Shown: piece by piece, positions 21,234 to 33,592 of the stretch
How positions within the stretch are numbered: the first letter of the stretch is position 1
Layout of the letters: every line of letters starts with the position of its first letter
Source: Pyricularia pennisetigena
Taxonomy: Eukaryota > Ascomycota > Sordariomycetes > Magnaporthales > Pyriculariaceae
Direction of reading: 5' to 3'
NCBI RefSeq assembly: GCF_004337985.1
Contig: NC_043743.1
Span: 3,984,580-4,048,579, forward strand
DNA: 64,000 nucleotides
Program-made: the position numbers and the translations under genes
The notes under the pieces: model-generated
What the model was told of the DNA's origin: nothing
Database searches by the model: none
Seen by the model: only the letters and a program-made list of their open reading frames with translations

Positions 21234-23610
21234 CTAGCCTTCCGTTCCGCTGCTGCGGAATGTTGCGCAGAGCGCGGCGTAATGATGTGTTAGGTCAAGT
21301 ACATTCTGCGGCAGGCTCGTAGCCTGGATAATACTGCGGACCTTGACGGCGCCCTCGTCCTCGATGAGCGACCGGATAGTGTTAAGCAGCTCAGGAGAGA
21401 ATTCTGAGTACCAGCGGTACTGCCACGTGACAAGCCTGATCACCGCGGCTACAGTATCGCGAGTGCTGTTAGGTTTCCGCTCGTAGGCTCGTAGTATACC
21501 CGTGAGAGCCTTGGGGCTGAAGCGTTGACTCAGGCAGGCCCGGTACGCCTCGACGGCCTCGTCCGTGTGGTGAAGGCGCTCGGCTAGCGCTCCCAGTATC
21601 TCCCATTCCTCAGCCGACTTTTTGTACTGCAAAGATTGCAACTTGAGTTGCGCCATTTGTGTACGCCAAATTGTATATTGGCGAAGGTCTTCGTAAAGAA
21701 CCATGAACAAGCTGTCCAACCAGCGTTCGCAGAGGCGCTTGTTGTTCAGTTTGGAATGCTCGCTCGGTAAAATGCCCTTTTCTAACAGTTAGCATATGAA
21801 TGTGAATTGTACCATCAAGCAACAGATCGGACACTTGGGCGAAGACTTACATTCTCCTGGTCCTCTTTAACCTCAGAAGGATCAGCAGTGGTCAGAGGCT
21901 TTTCCAGGCCCTGTCCGTTGGGACCGGCCGAGTCGGACTTTTCTGCAGGCCCTGTCTCAATGTGAGAGTCTGTGTCGGACTCTGCATCTTGAGCAGCGGC
22001 GGCATGGTTGTTGTTCGGAGAAGATCCTCTGAGACCGTCGGTGCTCGCGCTACGTTGGTTCGCACTTTCTTGAGTTGAGTCCCTCACTTCTGTCCTCTCC
22101 ATCCGGTATTCATCTTCCATTACGAACACAAGACTCCTGGTCTTGAGCAACTGATCCCATCCAATCTTTGAAGTCATCTCGGTCAGAATTTTGTAGGCGT
22201 GCTTGAAAGTACCCCTGTAACCGGCTGCTCGCAGGTTAAGTAGTGGCTCGGCGACCTGCTCATTGTATCTGCCTTCTGGCTCGCTGTCGATCTCGTCCAA
22301 TCGTGTCTCGACCAGGGTGGGCAAATAAACGTCCTTCGGCTCCGGCATCAAAGGCGCGTCTTTATCCTGGTAGGTGAACATTGGGCACGAGTTGAGGATC
22401 GTCAGGGCGTTTTCCCAATCCTCCATCGCAACGTACACCTCGGCCAGCCGGGCCCACGTGCCAAACTCGCTCGGTGCCGCAATCGTGCTCCTATCAGCGC
22501 ACGCTAGTGCCATTCGTAACCTCTCCTCCTTCTGCTCAGGGGTAGTGGCGGTCTTGGCCTTCTTCAGCAAGAATTCTGCCTGAGCGTCAAGCATAACATA
22601 GTCCATAGGAGCCTCCTGTAAAGCTTGATGCAGTACGCGGACGCCCTTGACCTCCTCGTTGCCCAAGAAAAGCACCTTGGAGAGCAAGGATGCAACCTCG
22701 ACATTTTGTGACCGCAGCTTCTCGAAAAGGTTGATGCCCGAGACGAACCTTCCAGTGGTCTGAAAATATCTCAAGAGACCGCTTGCCAAATGGTTAGAGA
22801 CAACGTTGGGAACTTGGACAGTTGAGTCTGACCCGAGTTGCCAACCTGGAGGTTGCGTCAGTAACCTATTGTATATTGCACACCAAAAAGCTCCCCACCC
22901 AGAGGCATGGTCTCTCTCACCTCTGAAGAATAGTTGCTCGGCAGCACTGAGGAATCGATGCTCAGTTTCCGTGCTGGTAACAGGATTGAATCTGCGAACG
23001 CCCATTATCTTCCTGATGGTCTCTCCACTGCCGTCATCTGCATACGAGTATGCACGCAGGACGCTGCAAAGGTAAGTCTCCAGCCATAGCTCGTCGGTAG
23101 CCTTTCTCTTCTCTCCCCTCTCATCTACACCATAGCTTTCAACCGAACCCGGGATTGTGACGTGTACTCGCATATCAATTCGAGATAACGCATTGTAGCA
23201 ACTGTTCAACGAATAAAGCAGTCAGCTCCCTGTCTCCTCGCCAGCCAGTCAATGCCATGAAGAGAGTGATGGCGGGCGTACGTACCAGTACACTCCCTGG
23301 ACTATCTTGGTTGTTGCAGCCTGGCCATGGTCTTTGTATGTGAGTGTGTTGATATATGCCGCCAAGCTCGCCGACGATGACGCGTCAACCCCTGTGACAT
23401 GGTGGTAGACGCCAACCTAGAACTCGGAGACGAGTGTCAGACATTCGAGAAGCGCCAGAGAGGGAGGAATCGTTATTCCGTACCTGCTTCCCAGGGCTTC
23501 GTGTTTGTTGTTTTGTGAGGTGGACGAGGTCTGGAGGGCCCAGCTCACGCAAGGCGATCAACTGATCTGTGCGGGCATCAATCGCCTCGTGGAGGATTTC
23601 CTCGGTGATT
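21234..23610 (-). CDS. ChAPs family protein (Chs5p-Arf1p-binding, exomer cargo adaptor); 5' end unresolved
   Basis: ChAPs proteins (Bch1/Bud7/Chs6 in yeast) join Chs5 and Arf1 on trans-Golgi membranes to form exomer, which exports selected cargo such as chitin synthase. Four exons read in phase: 23610-23484, 23416-23286, 23201-21851 and 21776-21234, with introns of 67, 84 and 74 bp (donors GTACGG, GTACGT, GTAAGT; the last acceptor AAAAG follows a CTAAC branch point). The first contains EILHEAIDARTDQL and ELGPPDLVHLTK, then HHVTGVDASSSASLAAYINT, SRIDMRVHVTIPGSVE, and TPR-like helices. A Ser/Asp-rich linker (about 22080-21860) precedes the conserved C-terminal exon. The N-terminal start lies upstream, probably in 23641-23829 (VPEFVPP), but the obvious donor is out of phase. 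I cannot tell which yeast paralogue is closest. Confidence 0.85.
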
Positions 23611-23829
23611 CTGATGATGCCATGCGGTTAGAAGTGCTTCCATGACTGAGCTGCAAGCAAATACGGGCGGTACGAACTCGGGTACAGCCGGCGCAACCAT
23701 CACGAAATTTAGATATGAAGCCGCAAGACTCGAGCTTGCGAAAAGGGTGAGGGTTTGTTGCTTCGCGAAATCAGTTTTGGACGAGCGGATAGCGCCTTGT
23801 TGTTTTGTTTTAAGCTTGAAGAAGGACAA

Positions 23830-24383
23830 GGTGTCTAGCTGCGATTGGCGCCCGAGATGCAGTCCCGCAGCTGCTGGTAGTCGACTGATGTTGGTGGGAT
23901 TTTAATTCATGGGCCCGAAAGATTAGCAGAAGCTGGAAGCGCCCGCCCGTCCATCAATCGATCGAGCTCAAAGACCAGCTTAGCATGTGCACAGACCATC
24001 AATTTGCGCGTACCTTCCCAGTTCCCACGTTGCTTGATCCTTGGCTCGGTACCTGCTGGGGCGGACAGTCCCCGCAGCAGTTTGGCTGGTGATCCTCGTA
24101 TACCGACCATTTTATCACAGTGTTCTCTACAGTACAAAATGTTCAGGTTGGAGAAACGGGCGCCAAGCACTTTACTTTACGTAGTGTGGTACCCTTGGTA
24201 GCGTGCGGCGCGTCGATCGCGACTTGTCCATTTGACGCAGTAATTAATTCACAAGTTGCAAAGTGCTCAACCAAGTACTTTTGGCAGGTACCTTGAGCTT
24301 GAATACACGCGAATATTCAATCAACGTTGGAAACCAAAACTCCCAAAAGGCAATGGCTAGGCTGACGCCGCCAAGTCATCACA
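23830..24383. promoter_or_regulatory. Divergent intergenic region between the ChAPs gene and HIR3
   Basis: About 550 bp without a supported gene, lying between the ChAPs 5' end (-) and the HIR3 start (+), so it should hold both promoters. No motif was distinctive enough to name. Confidence 0.4.
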
Positions 24384-27300
24384 ATGGTAACAAACAATGT
24401 TCCTTCAATTTGCGTGCACACTGGAAAAAAACAGCCTAGTAACTAACCCTTGCTCTACTTGCAGCCCTCGTTCGCTGCCATAAATGTCGAACCGGAGGAA
24501 AATCCAGATGAGGATATCGAAGATACAAGGCAAATACAGGTTGACGAAGCCTTGAAGCTGTATCAGAATGCATTGAAGCTACATGCTCAGGGCCCAAAAT
24601 CCTACGATGATGCCTCCAAGGCATATGACCAGCTTTTTGAATCCGCAATATTCAAGCTCCCCGAAGCTATCACCGAGTACGAGCGTGCACAACGCCCACA
24701 GACGCCATTCTTATCTCAAGAAACTGCCTTTTCCGCAGCTCTTGACGTTGCAAATTCCGATGGCGACACCTCCGCCACAAGCCTGCCGCAAGTCTACTAT
24801 CTAGCATACAAGAACCATGGCCACTTTCGACTCGACCGTATCCGACATGAGGCTAAGGTTGCGAACCGAGAAGGCAGACGGAGCATCTTTGATCAGGACG
24901 AAACACAGACTGAGGCTCTCGGCGTATTGGGCGACTTTGAGGCCGCTCTGGACCGCGACCCATCTGATGCGGAGCTATGGAGGAGGGCCGCCCGCGTCTC
25001 TGCATTTCTGAAGAGTGCTCGGGTCAGTCGATACTGCTTAGAGGCCGCTATCGAGCTTGATGATGACCCCGCTGTTGGCGATGTAGAACCGCCGTCTCTG
25101 GCGGAAGGCTACGCCGGTGAACAGTTGAAGAATCAGTTGCAGGTTCTTGGAGACGACATGGCACTTTCACATCCTGCGATGGTGCCATTTGTCAAGTACG
25201 AAGTGCCAGATTTTCTGAAGCGCTTTCTGGACCCTCTGCCATTCCTTCCTAACCCCATCAAGGACATCGCCATACCCAAGCCCACCAAAGTCGAAGAATC
25301 ATGTCCCAGACTGGTCCTAGTAGCCCAGGTAGCGGACTGGACAAACGTTGGACTAGCTATAATTGCCGCGTTTCTCAATCACGGCGCCTCCGGCAGAGGC
25401 GTCTTTATTGAGGTGCCAGATATATTAGAGGATGAACCAGAGGCTGTCATGGACGTGGACAGCGAGTTACAGGCCCAAATTGAAGCCCAAGTTCTCGAAG
25501 AGTCAAGATCTGGTTCTGCGGGATATGAAAGACCCACTGCAGCCACCACTGATACAAAGCAGACAGTCGCCAATACCGACAGCACTTCTGCCCCCAAACC
25601 AGCCGCGGACATCACGTCACCTGGAGAGGGACGCAAAGATAGCACCGCTTCTTTGAGCTTTAGGAAGCGCTCACAATCGGAAGCAGGTCTGGCTGAGGGT
25701 GGAGATGAAGAAGCTGTGGATTCAAAACGACCTAAGCGTGCTAGACGACGTGATACGGCAGTTGAGGAAGTGATCGACCCAAGCACAATCATTGCGAATC
25801 AGCTGCGGCCATATCAAACTGCAGATCAGGAACTGTTTCAGCTCATTAAAGACACAATAGAAACTTTGGGAATAACTGACGAGGGCGCTCTGAAAAAGAT
25901 CTCTGACATATTGGAATCCTGCTCATCAGAGGATCGACTCAGCAAACTATCCTCACAGGTAGCACAGGATCTCGCAGCGACTATGAATACTTTCACTATG
26001 GAGCAATCAAAAGTTCTTTTGAACAAAGAACCTGCGCCAACGTTGGGTTTGAATGCCTTCTTGGAACATACCAAACCTGGCACGTCACCGGCATCAGAGA
26101 AACCACCCGCCAACGAAACAGCAGGACTCAAGGCTTTCATTGCCAGGATCAACGATGGCTGGTTCACCCTTGAGGATTGTGCGTTTGAATGGCTATTAGC
26201 TCTTTGTCATAGCTACACCGCCTCGAGGTGGTCTGAAGAACGAAAGCGAGCTGTTGTGCATGTCATAAGCCGGCTTGATGATGGTATATACCAGCGCCTA
26301 GAATATGAATCGAAAAACCATCAGGACTCAGATTCGAGCTTTGGCGAAAATCAGCCGACGATGGAGGCCCTTGCCCAGATGCTTTTCGAACTGCATCTTG
26401 ACATATACGAGCGCGTCACTAACCCTAACAGCTTGGTTGACGCTGAACAGCGCAAAGAGTCAAGGACCCGGTTGATGCGATGGCTATTTCTGCGCTCGCA
26501 GCTATTTGATTCCGGCAAGGCGCAAGCTTCAGAGGAACTAACACTTCGGTTCTGCTGGGCGGTTGTTTTTGCCACAACTCTCTCTGATACGGTCTCGCCA
26601 GACCATGTCCTGGATTCTTGGCGGTCGCTGCGAGAAGTGGTTGAGCAGGCTGAAACGGCGGAAATTTTTCTCCCCAACAACGTGGTCATGCCCGAAGTCT
26701 CAGTCAAGGCTGTGGATAGAGAGATCAGTAAACTCACTACCATGGACTTTTTCTTGGGATTGTTCAAAGAGGATATGGGCGATCCAGTCGCAGTCATCAG
26801 TTCTCTGGAACCGGTCCTCAATCCGGACAGTGTTGCAGTGGTTACGGATCCTGACACCTCCATCAACGGGGCGGCACAGGATAGGGATTCTGCAAAGCCC
26901 CCCGGAGTTTCTGTCAAAGAATGCGCAACCCAGACACTTCAGGATCTGTGGAAGTTTGTAAGGGGAAGCAGCACCGATCTCAGACTATTCCTGTGGAAAA
27001 GACTAGGTGATGCGTACCGCGTCATCAAGTATAACACCATGCAGTTCTCCTGCCTTCTTCGCAGTATCGAGATGATTGTGGATGACTTTGAGCGCGAATC
27101 TTACCTCACTGCCTCGGCCGAGACTCGCACCAGTATACTGATTCACATGCTCAGAAACCTCGATGACCTCTTGATACACGCGTTGCACCTCGCTCTCAAC
27201 GACAATACATCTTTCGATATCATTGACGACAGCCATTTGAGAGCAACGGCAGCAGCACTCACCAAATTGAGCTGCATATTACACGTGTGCGCCATTTACG

Positions 27301-30300
27301 AGGACGGAGTCAGTGTTGGACTAAAACAAAATAGTAATGTCGGCAGCAGCTTTAGGAAACCGTTGCTGGATCTTTTGCACAATTTTCAGGCCCGAACTTG
27401 GTGTTTGCAGTACTGCGTCTTGAAGGTCGGCATCGGGTCGAATAAGGAGCTGTTTACCAAACCAAGCAGCCATTTGTCTCAACTCCTTGCCGCTATCCAC
27501 CAGGTCCTCGGGCTCCGCAAGATGTGTAAAGCATCTAATCGCATCTTCCCCAAAATGATGCGTGTCGAGCTTCTTAGGCAGACAGAGGCCGAGGATTGGG
27601 AAAAGGATCTAGGACAGGTGCTTTACGATCTCCACGGACTGAAGCTGGGAGTTGAGGTTGATGATCACGGCTGTCCTCCGGAGAAGCTCGAGAAGCGGAA
27701 CGCAATTGCATTGGTAGAAAAGATCACCATTCTGGCCGACCGCATGTCGATGAAAGATCTTCTCAAATCGGAGCTCAAGACCACCATTGAGCACATGCAG
27801 CAGGCAATTGGACAGACCAAGTCTACGCCACAAATGATCCACAACCTGCGCAACTTCACCGAGTACCTCAAGAAACCCATCCACCCACTGCGGCTTTACC
27901 AGGCCTGGAAAGGCACTGTAAGCATAGATGCAGTGACAGTCACCACGTCTGAAGCGGCACTTGCTGAGCACGGTTGGTTTTTCCTGCTCGGCATGATCGC
28001 ATTCAGCAAGTTCAAGCAGGTCGACCTCAACAGGCGACAGACCCCGGGAGCGACTGACGATCTGCGTATTGGCCAGGCTTTCTTGAGAAGTCAAATCCAA
28101 TTCACGCCAGACCGCTGGGACGCGTGGCTTCGACTGGCTGAGTGTTACGACTATGAACTAGACGAGGCCGTTCTTTGGACGGCCGATAAAATTAACAAAG
28201 ACAGGGCTGAGCTTCTCAAGTTTCAACGGAGCTCAATACACTGTTACAGTCTGGCGCTGTCCCATTCCTACTCACTGTCGAGAGAGCTGTCTGACAACGA
28301 CTCCGAGGCGCTATACGATCTTTATTACAACTTTGGAATGCGGATGTACGCATCCAGCAGGGAGCCCTTCGGGATGGAGCCATTCAAGCACTCTGAACAG
28401 GAGAGGTTTTTCATTGATACGGGTGAAAGTGAAAACGGCACCTACAAAAAAATCTTGCATATGGAAATGACCGATTACCAGGTCTGGAAGTACGCGGCGA
28501 GCCTGTTCAGAAAGGCGATGGCACGACGGCCAAAGGATTGGAAGTAAGCACCAAGCTCATTCCGACTATGGCCCCATGGCATACATTTACCCATTTCGCC
28601 GAGGCTAACAGAATTTTATAGGAGCGCCTACATGTATTCAAAATGCCTATGGAAAATGTACGCAACCGCAGATGACCGCCTGCCAGAGATCACCAAACGA
28701 ACCAAGCCTAGCAAGGACCTTCTCATATCGGCGCTTGAGAAAGCCGTCGAGGTTGTGTCGTGGCTCCCGAAACCTAGACATGGTCAGGATCCTGTCATCG
28801 AGCCCCATTACAAAATCCTCGTGATACTATACAAGCTCGTTGCTCGGGGCGACATGACCGCACAAGAGGCTGCAGATGTTCTGCAGCGGCAGCCGTATGC
28901 TGTCCGCAGGGGCGAGGATGTCTTGATCGGAGACGGCGACTCAGATGATAAGGAAGAATGGGAAGAGTACGTGATAAAGTACCTCTGCCACCTGCGTGAC
29001 AAGGACAAGTCGAACTGGCAGCACCGGATGATCATCCGACACGCCCGCATCCTCTTTGACTCTGATGACAACGGTTCCGACGGGGAAAGGTCAGATGGCA
29101 AAGAGGTTTTTATGGGTGCCAAAGCCGCATTCTCGGTGCTTCGCGAGTCCATGTTCACAAAGACAATGGTGATGAATGTGTGGAAGTGCGACGCTGAGAG
29201 GCCAGGTCGCCATCACGTATATACAGAACAATATGTGCGGTTCATGACACGGCTGCTGGTCGCTATGGACGACCGAGTCAACCTGGAAGCGCTGCTTCGT
29301 CGTATACGGAAGAAAGGAGCCGACTTTTACCACTTCAACGAGCTGTGGCACTATTGCGTGCTTGCTTACACGCGTCTCATCCGCCAGGCGTATCAAATTC
29401 CCACCACCGAGGAGGAGATGTTCAAGAACGTGAGCCTAGACGAGTTCGAGATCGTGGCGGAAAGAATTACGGAGTGGGCCGTCAAACTCAAGGCAGAGGA
29501 ACACCCGGCTTTCGATGCGATGAAAGAAGCCATTGAGCTCAAGAAGCTGAACGCGAACCTGACTAAGGCAACGCCTATCGACGATCTCGTCAGTGATTGC
29601 TATTGTCTGATCTATAGCGAGGTCGGCAGCGACCTGCCCGGGCCACCGCCGGCCCAGATTCTTGAGGAAAGGGCAAAGCAGAAGGAGGCCGCTGCCGCTG
29701 CCAGTGCGGAAGAGCGCCCCACTGGACTGAACAGCTTTTTGAGCGCGCTGGATACCAAAGCCAACAGCAGCAGGGCTGGGTCGGAGGCGCCAGATAAGAC
29801 TGCCGTCGAGCAGTCGTCGCGGCCGAGGAAAGCTGCGGGCGTACGTCGACCAGACATACTTCGGAAAGCTGAACAGGCGGTCCTCCGGGCCATGGAGCCG
29901 CCACAGACGAAGACGGCCGTCGGTGCGTCATCAACTCGCGGTGGCGCCAGTGGTGAGAATGGCGGGAAGTCGCGCATGAGCTCTGCCGGGTCGGTGGGCG
30001 GCGGCAAGAATGGTCGCATGTCGCCTGGAGAGGCCGAGGGTGGCGGCAACGGCGGCGATGCTGAAGACGAATACGTCGAAATGATGGAGGCGGCGGACGA
30101 GGACGAAGACAGCCGCGGGCCTGCTATAGACAACGACAACGATGACGGGGCCGACGCGGACAGCGAAGGTTCCAGCCCCAGAGGTAGCAACCAAGACTCC
30201 ACGGATGACGAGTCGGACCTTAGTGACGTGCCTCCCGACTACGAGGACAACATGCCGGCTAGCCTTATGTTCCCGAATCTGCGTAGGAGCGTGGAGTCTG

Positions 30301-30587
30301 CTGGGCCGGTAGCTACTAGCAACAGCGAGGCCATCGGTAGCTCGGACGAAGGATCCGGTGTCGAGGAAGAGGCGGCCCTGGAGGAAGAGGATAACGAACA
30401 GGATAACGAACAGGATGAGGAGCAGGATGATGAGCAAGGGGTGGAGCAAGAAGAAGATGGTGAGGAGGATGAAGATCAAGATGGAGATGAAGATGAGATT
30501 GAAGAGGAAGGCGGAGCGGAAGACGAGGACCAGGAGATGGCGGATGACGACGAGGCCGAGGAAGAAGAAGCCCAAGAAGGCGAATGA
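24384..30587 (+). CDS. HIR3: Histone transcription regulator 3 homologue (HIR complex subunit, CABIN1 family)
   Basis: Hir3 is the large scaffold subunit of the HIR histone H3-H4 chaperone complex, which deposits histones outside replication and represses histone genes in the nucleus. Exons are 24384-24386 (the ATG alone), 24465-28543 and 28622-30587, with two 78-bp introns that have clear branch points (ACTAAC, GCTAAC). They encode about 2,015 residues, the usual size. The N-terminus reads MPSFAAINVEPEENPDEDIE, then TPR-like helices with QVDEALKLYQNALKLHAQGP, the hallmark start of fungal Hir3. A low-complexity, basic KRPKRARRRD patch sits near residue 430. The last 250 residues are Ser/Gly-rich and then a very acidic Glu/Asp tail, suited to histone contact. 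Family assignment is firm; the ATG-only exon is inferred from phase and splice signals. Confidence 0.92.
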
Positions 30588-31047
30588 ACGCAGGGTGCGT
30601 CCCAAGCATCCCTGAAACGATAGGTATTATATTTTATATCTGTGAATAACTGCATATTTATCGGAGGATTAAGACGCCTAGATCGCTTGTTACAGCGTAG
30701 GTGTTTAGGGAGTTTCTGGTTTGAACAGGTTTGACTTTCTGCAGAGTTGCTAGTGTAGGTCAAGTCTGGACTGGAGAATTAGGAAGATAGCAATCTCCAA
30801 TGTCGTTTGTTAGCCGTATGGTCAAATGAATAATCAAAGTCATGAATGAAGATGCGCTTCTACTTTCAATAACATGACAAATATCCAACCCATCCTCTAA
30901 ACGCCGGCTATTTGACGCCCATGAAATGGAAGCCTCGCATCCAAGAGATTTTTTTTTTTTTGTCTCTGCAGAGCGGGCAAGTTTATGTCCCTTCAGTTCC
31001 TCACCACCTCGGCAAGGGCCCACATTGCGCCCCCTTCCAAAGGGCGA
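30588..31047. other. Convergent 3' region between HIR3 and the coactosin-like gene
   Basis: 460 bp between two converging genes. It contains a T12 run at about 30950-30961 and otherwise nothing I can name; presumably 3' UTRs and polyadenylation signals of both genes. Confidence 0.4.
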
Positions 31048-31491
31048 CTAACCCCTTCCACCGTTGTAATCAGCGCCGCCGGTCCTCCTCAGCTCCTTGA
31101 CCACGTCGTCCTTCTTCAGCTCGCCCTTGTCCTCGGTCTGTATGTCGAGGCTGTAGTGGTTCATGAGGCGCATGACGGCGTTCTTTTGGTTGATGATGCC
31201 GAAGCGGCGCTTGCCAATGTTGCCCTCGACCTTCTTGCCGTTCCAGATGACGAGCACAAACTTGGTGCGGGTGCTCTCGCTGTCGTTGGCGTACTCGACG
31301 CGCGCGTAGCCGTACTGGTCCTTGGCGTCGTCGAGATTGGACACGAACTCGTCCCAGCCCTCTTTGCCCGTCGTCAGCTCGGCCTCCTTGCCGGACGGCG
31401 TCAGCAGAAGCCAGTTGGTGTCGTCCTTGTTGGACCGCACGGCGTCGTAGGCCGCGCGGATGTCGGGTGTGTCGAAGTTGACGGCGTTCAT
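31048..31491 (-). CDS. Coactosin-like ADF-H domain protein
   Basis: Coactosins bind F-actin through a single ADF-homology domain and antagonise capping without severing. The 147-residue product starts MNAVNFDTPDIRAAYDAVRS and has the ADF-H landmarks RTKFVLVIWNGKKVEGN and KKDDVVKELRRTGGADYN, the latter matching the ELKKAGGANYD end of animal coactosin. Length fits the family (about 142). I chose ATG 31491-31489 because upstream in-frame codons are unrelated Arg/Ser/Pro-rich sequence and because homologues begin here. No intron is needed, which is somewhat unusual for a fungal cytoskeletal gene. Cytoplasmic location is expected. Confidence 0.88.
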   Translation of the reverse strand: MNAVNFDTPDIRAAYDAVRSNKDDTNWLLLTPSGKEAELTTGKEGWDEFVSNLDDAKDQYGYARVEYANDSESTRTKFVLVIWNGKKVEGNIGKRRFGIINQKNAVMRLMNHYSLDIQTEDKGELKKDDVVKELRRTGGADYNGGRG

Positions 31492-32706
31492 GGCGGAGGA
31501 GGAGGAGGGGGGAAACCGGGAAGGACGCCGGGTTGATGAGAGCGTGAATAGAGAGGGTATGTTGTGCGACGGCAGCTTTGTTAGCTTTGTGTCGGAGGTC
31601 CAAAATCGTCGGTTTTGTGTTTGTCTGTTGTTGCGCAAGGTCAATTGAGTTCAATTTCAGGGTATTATGCCAATTATCTTTTGAGGAAGAGCTTGATGAG
31701 AACCTGACAGCGAGGCTGAGACGTACTTTGTTTGCGAGGCTTCAGATTTGGCCCAAAGAATCCAGACTCCAGGCCAGGCACGCCCCTGATAATCCAAGGT
31801 TGGCCTGTTCGGTACGCTCCAGAATGAGGGGGAGGGGTTAGGGNNNNNNNNNNNNNNNNNNNNNNNNNNNNNNNNNNNNNNNNNNNNNNNNNNNNNNNNN
31901 NNNNNNNNNNNNNNNNNNNNNNNNNNNNNNNNNNNNNNNNNNNNNNNNNNNNNNNNNNNNNNNNNNGGGGAGGTTTCTGGATGCCAAAAGCTGTAACAGG
32001 GGGTACCCTGCACCCAGCGGGCGGGTTGGGGCGTTGAAGCTGTGACTGTGACGTTCGTTCATTCTTCAACAACTTTGCCCCGCATCTACCGACCATCGAG
32101 GTACCGTAACTTCTTGCTTTGAAGTAATTACCTAGCTTCCAAGAGGCGGATATGGAGTGAAAGTCCATTCGCCATCTACCAAGACTCGCGCCTGACCAAT
32201 TGGTACCTGTTAATTCAGGACTGTCTGAAACCTTGTGTTTATCTTTTCCTTTCTCCCAAAAAGAATTGGGTAGCAGTTTTGGACTAGACGACGACGGGTG
32301 CGAGCAGTCAGTCAGTCAGTCTTTATTCAACAAGCAATCTCTTCAACTCGGTGTATGACATTGTGAATCAAAACTTTGCCACACACTTTTCTTGCTTTCA
32401 TCCCGAGAAACAAACCGTTCATCTCGTTGGATGAGTGAAATATTTTTGGCAGCAAAAACACTGCCACACACCTTCGACAACTTTGAGAGTCAATACAGTC
32501 ACTACTTCCTGAGATACTATATTATTGTCGTCAGCAAAGTCTCAAGTGGCCATTTATCGCCACAATAAGTACAGTCTTTTTACTTGGTCGGGAGAAAGTT
32601 CAGCACCGTAAAAAAAAAAAAAGAAAAAAAAAGAAAAGACTGCAGATTCTCCATTTACGTATACTTCTGGTCTGGAATAACAAAGTTCTTTTCAACACTG
32701 CAAACC
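31492..32706. other. Divergent intergenic region containing an assembly gap
   Basis: 1.2 kb between the coactosin-like gene (-) and the E2 gene (+). It contains 123 N at 31844-31966, G-rich flanks, and an A-rich run at about 32611-32637 close to the E2 start. No gene recognised, but sequence in the gap is unknown. Confidence 0.5.
31844..31966. other. Assembly gap (123 N)
   Basis: Unresolved bases. The left flank is GGGGGAGGGGTTAGGG and the right flank GGGGAGG, so a G-rich, hard-to-sequence tract is the likely cause. Confidence 0.98.
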
Positions 32707-33331
32707 ATGGCATCACAGAAACGAGTACAAAAGGTATGAAGACTAGTCTGAATACAAGCAGAAAACAGACCCAGAACCCCGAAGCAGTGATTGCGAACTT
32801 GACTTAACCCTGTTCACCTCACTAAACAACAACCTTACTCCAACCCAGGAGCTTGCAGACTGCATGGCCAACCCGCCGTCGGGAATGACTGTCAGCCTCC
32901 CGTCGGACGCCGACATCTTCACGTGGCACGTGACGCTGGCCGGTCCTCCCGAAACGATCTACGCGGGCGGGCAGTACGGTTTGGTGGTGAAGCTGCCCGC
33001 CGACTACCCATTCAAGGCGCCCATCATCACGTTCGCCACGCGCATCTACCACCCAAACGTGACCAACGACTCGGCCGGCAACATTTGCATCTCGGCCCTC
33101 AAGCCCGAGAACTGGAAGCCCGCCAGCAAGCTGCTCGGCGTTCTCGAGGCCGTCAGGAACCTGCTCATCGAGCCCAACCCGGACGACCCGCTCGAGGCTA
33201 GGATCGCAGAGGAGTACAAGTCCAACAGGCAGGAGTTTGAAAAGAACGCCAAGAGCTACGTCCAGAGGTACGCAAAGGGCCCGCCGACCTTTGCGAGCCC
33301 GCAGACCGAGGTGTCCAAGGAGTCCAAGTGA
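32707..33331 (+). CDS. E2 ubiquitin-conjugating enzyme (UBC4/UBE2D-like)
   Basis: Carries ubiquitin as a thioester between E1 and E3 enzymes in cytoplasm or nucleus. Exon 1 32707-32733 (MASQKRVQK), 115-bp intron with donor GTATGA and acceptor CCCAG, exon 2 32849-33331; 169 residues, a single UBC fold. The HPN tripeptide is at residues 77-79 and the catalytic cysteine is Cys89 in GNICISALK, with WKPASKLLGVL and the EPNPDDPLEARIAEEYK helix following. It is slightly longer than UBE2D (147), with a short charged tail. The LKPENWKPAS and EPNPDDPLE wording recalls S. pombe Ubc14, but I cannot fix the orthologue, so no symbol is given. Confidence 0.93.
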
Positions 33332-33592
33332 AGGCCGGGTTTGGTGTTTTATATGGCGCCTGGGCATGTTTGCGCATGGGATGGAGAGAGGGCGAGGCAA
33401 AGAGGTGCTGTAATTCGGCGACTTTTATGGTCTTCTACCTAGCGTTGATTTGGCACTTGGGCAATGTTTGCCTGATTCGAGGTGAATGCAGAAACGCGCA
33501 AAATAAAATGCGTCTCCTCAACTTTGTATTATTTTACTAAACAAAGAAAGCCAGGCTTCCCCAGTCTCATTATTGCCGGAAAAACACATGTC

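Noticed and set aside
31832..31843. Interstitial telomere
   Set aside because: Only a single TTAGGG is visible before the gap, which is not evidence of a telomeric array.
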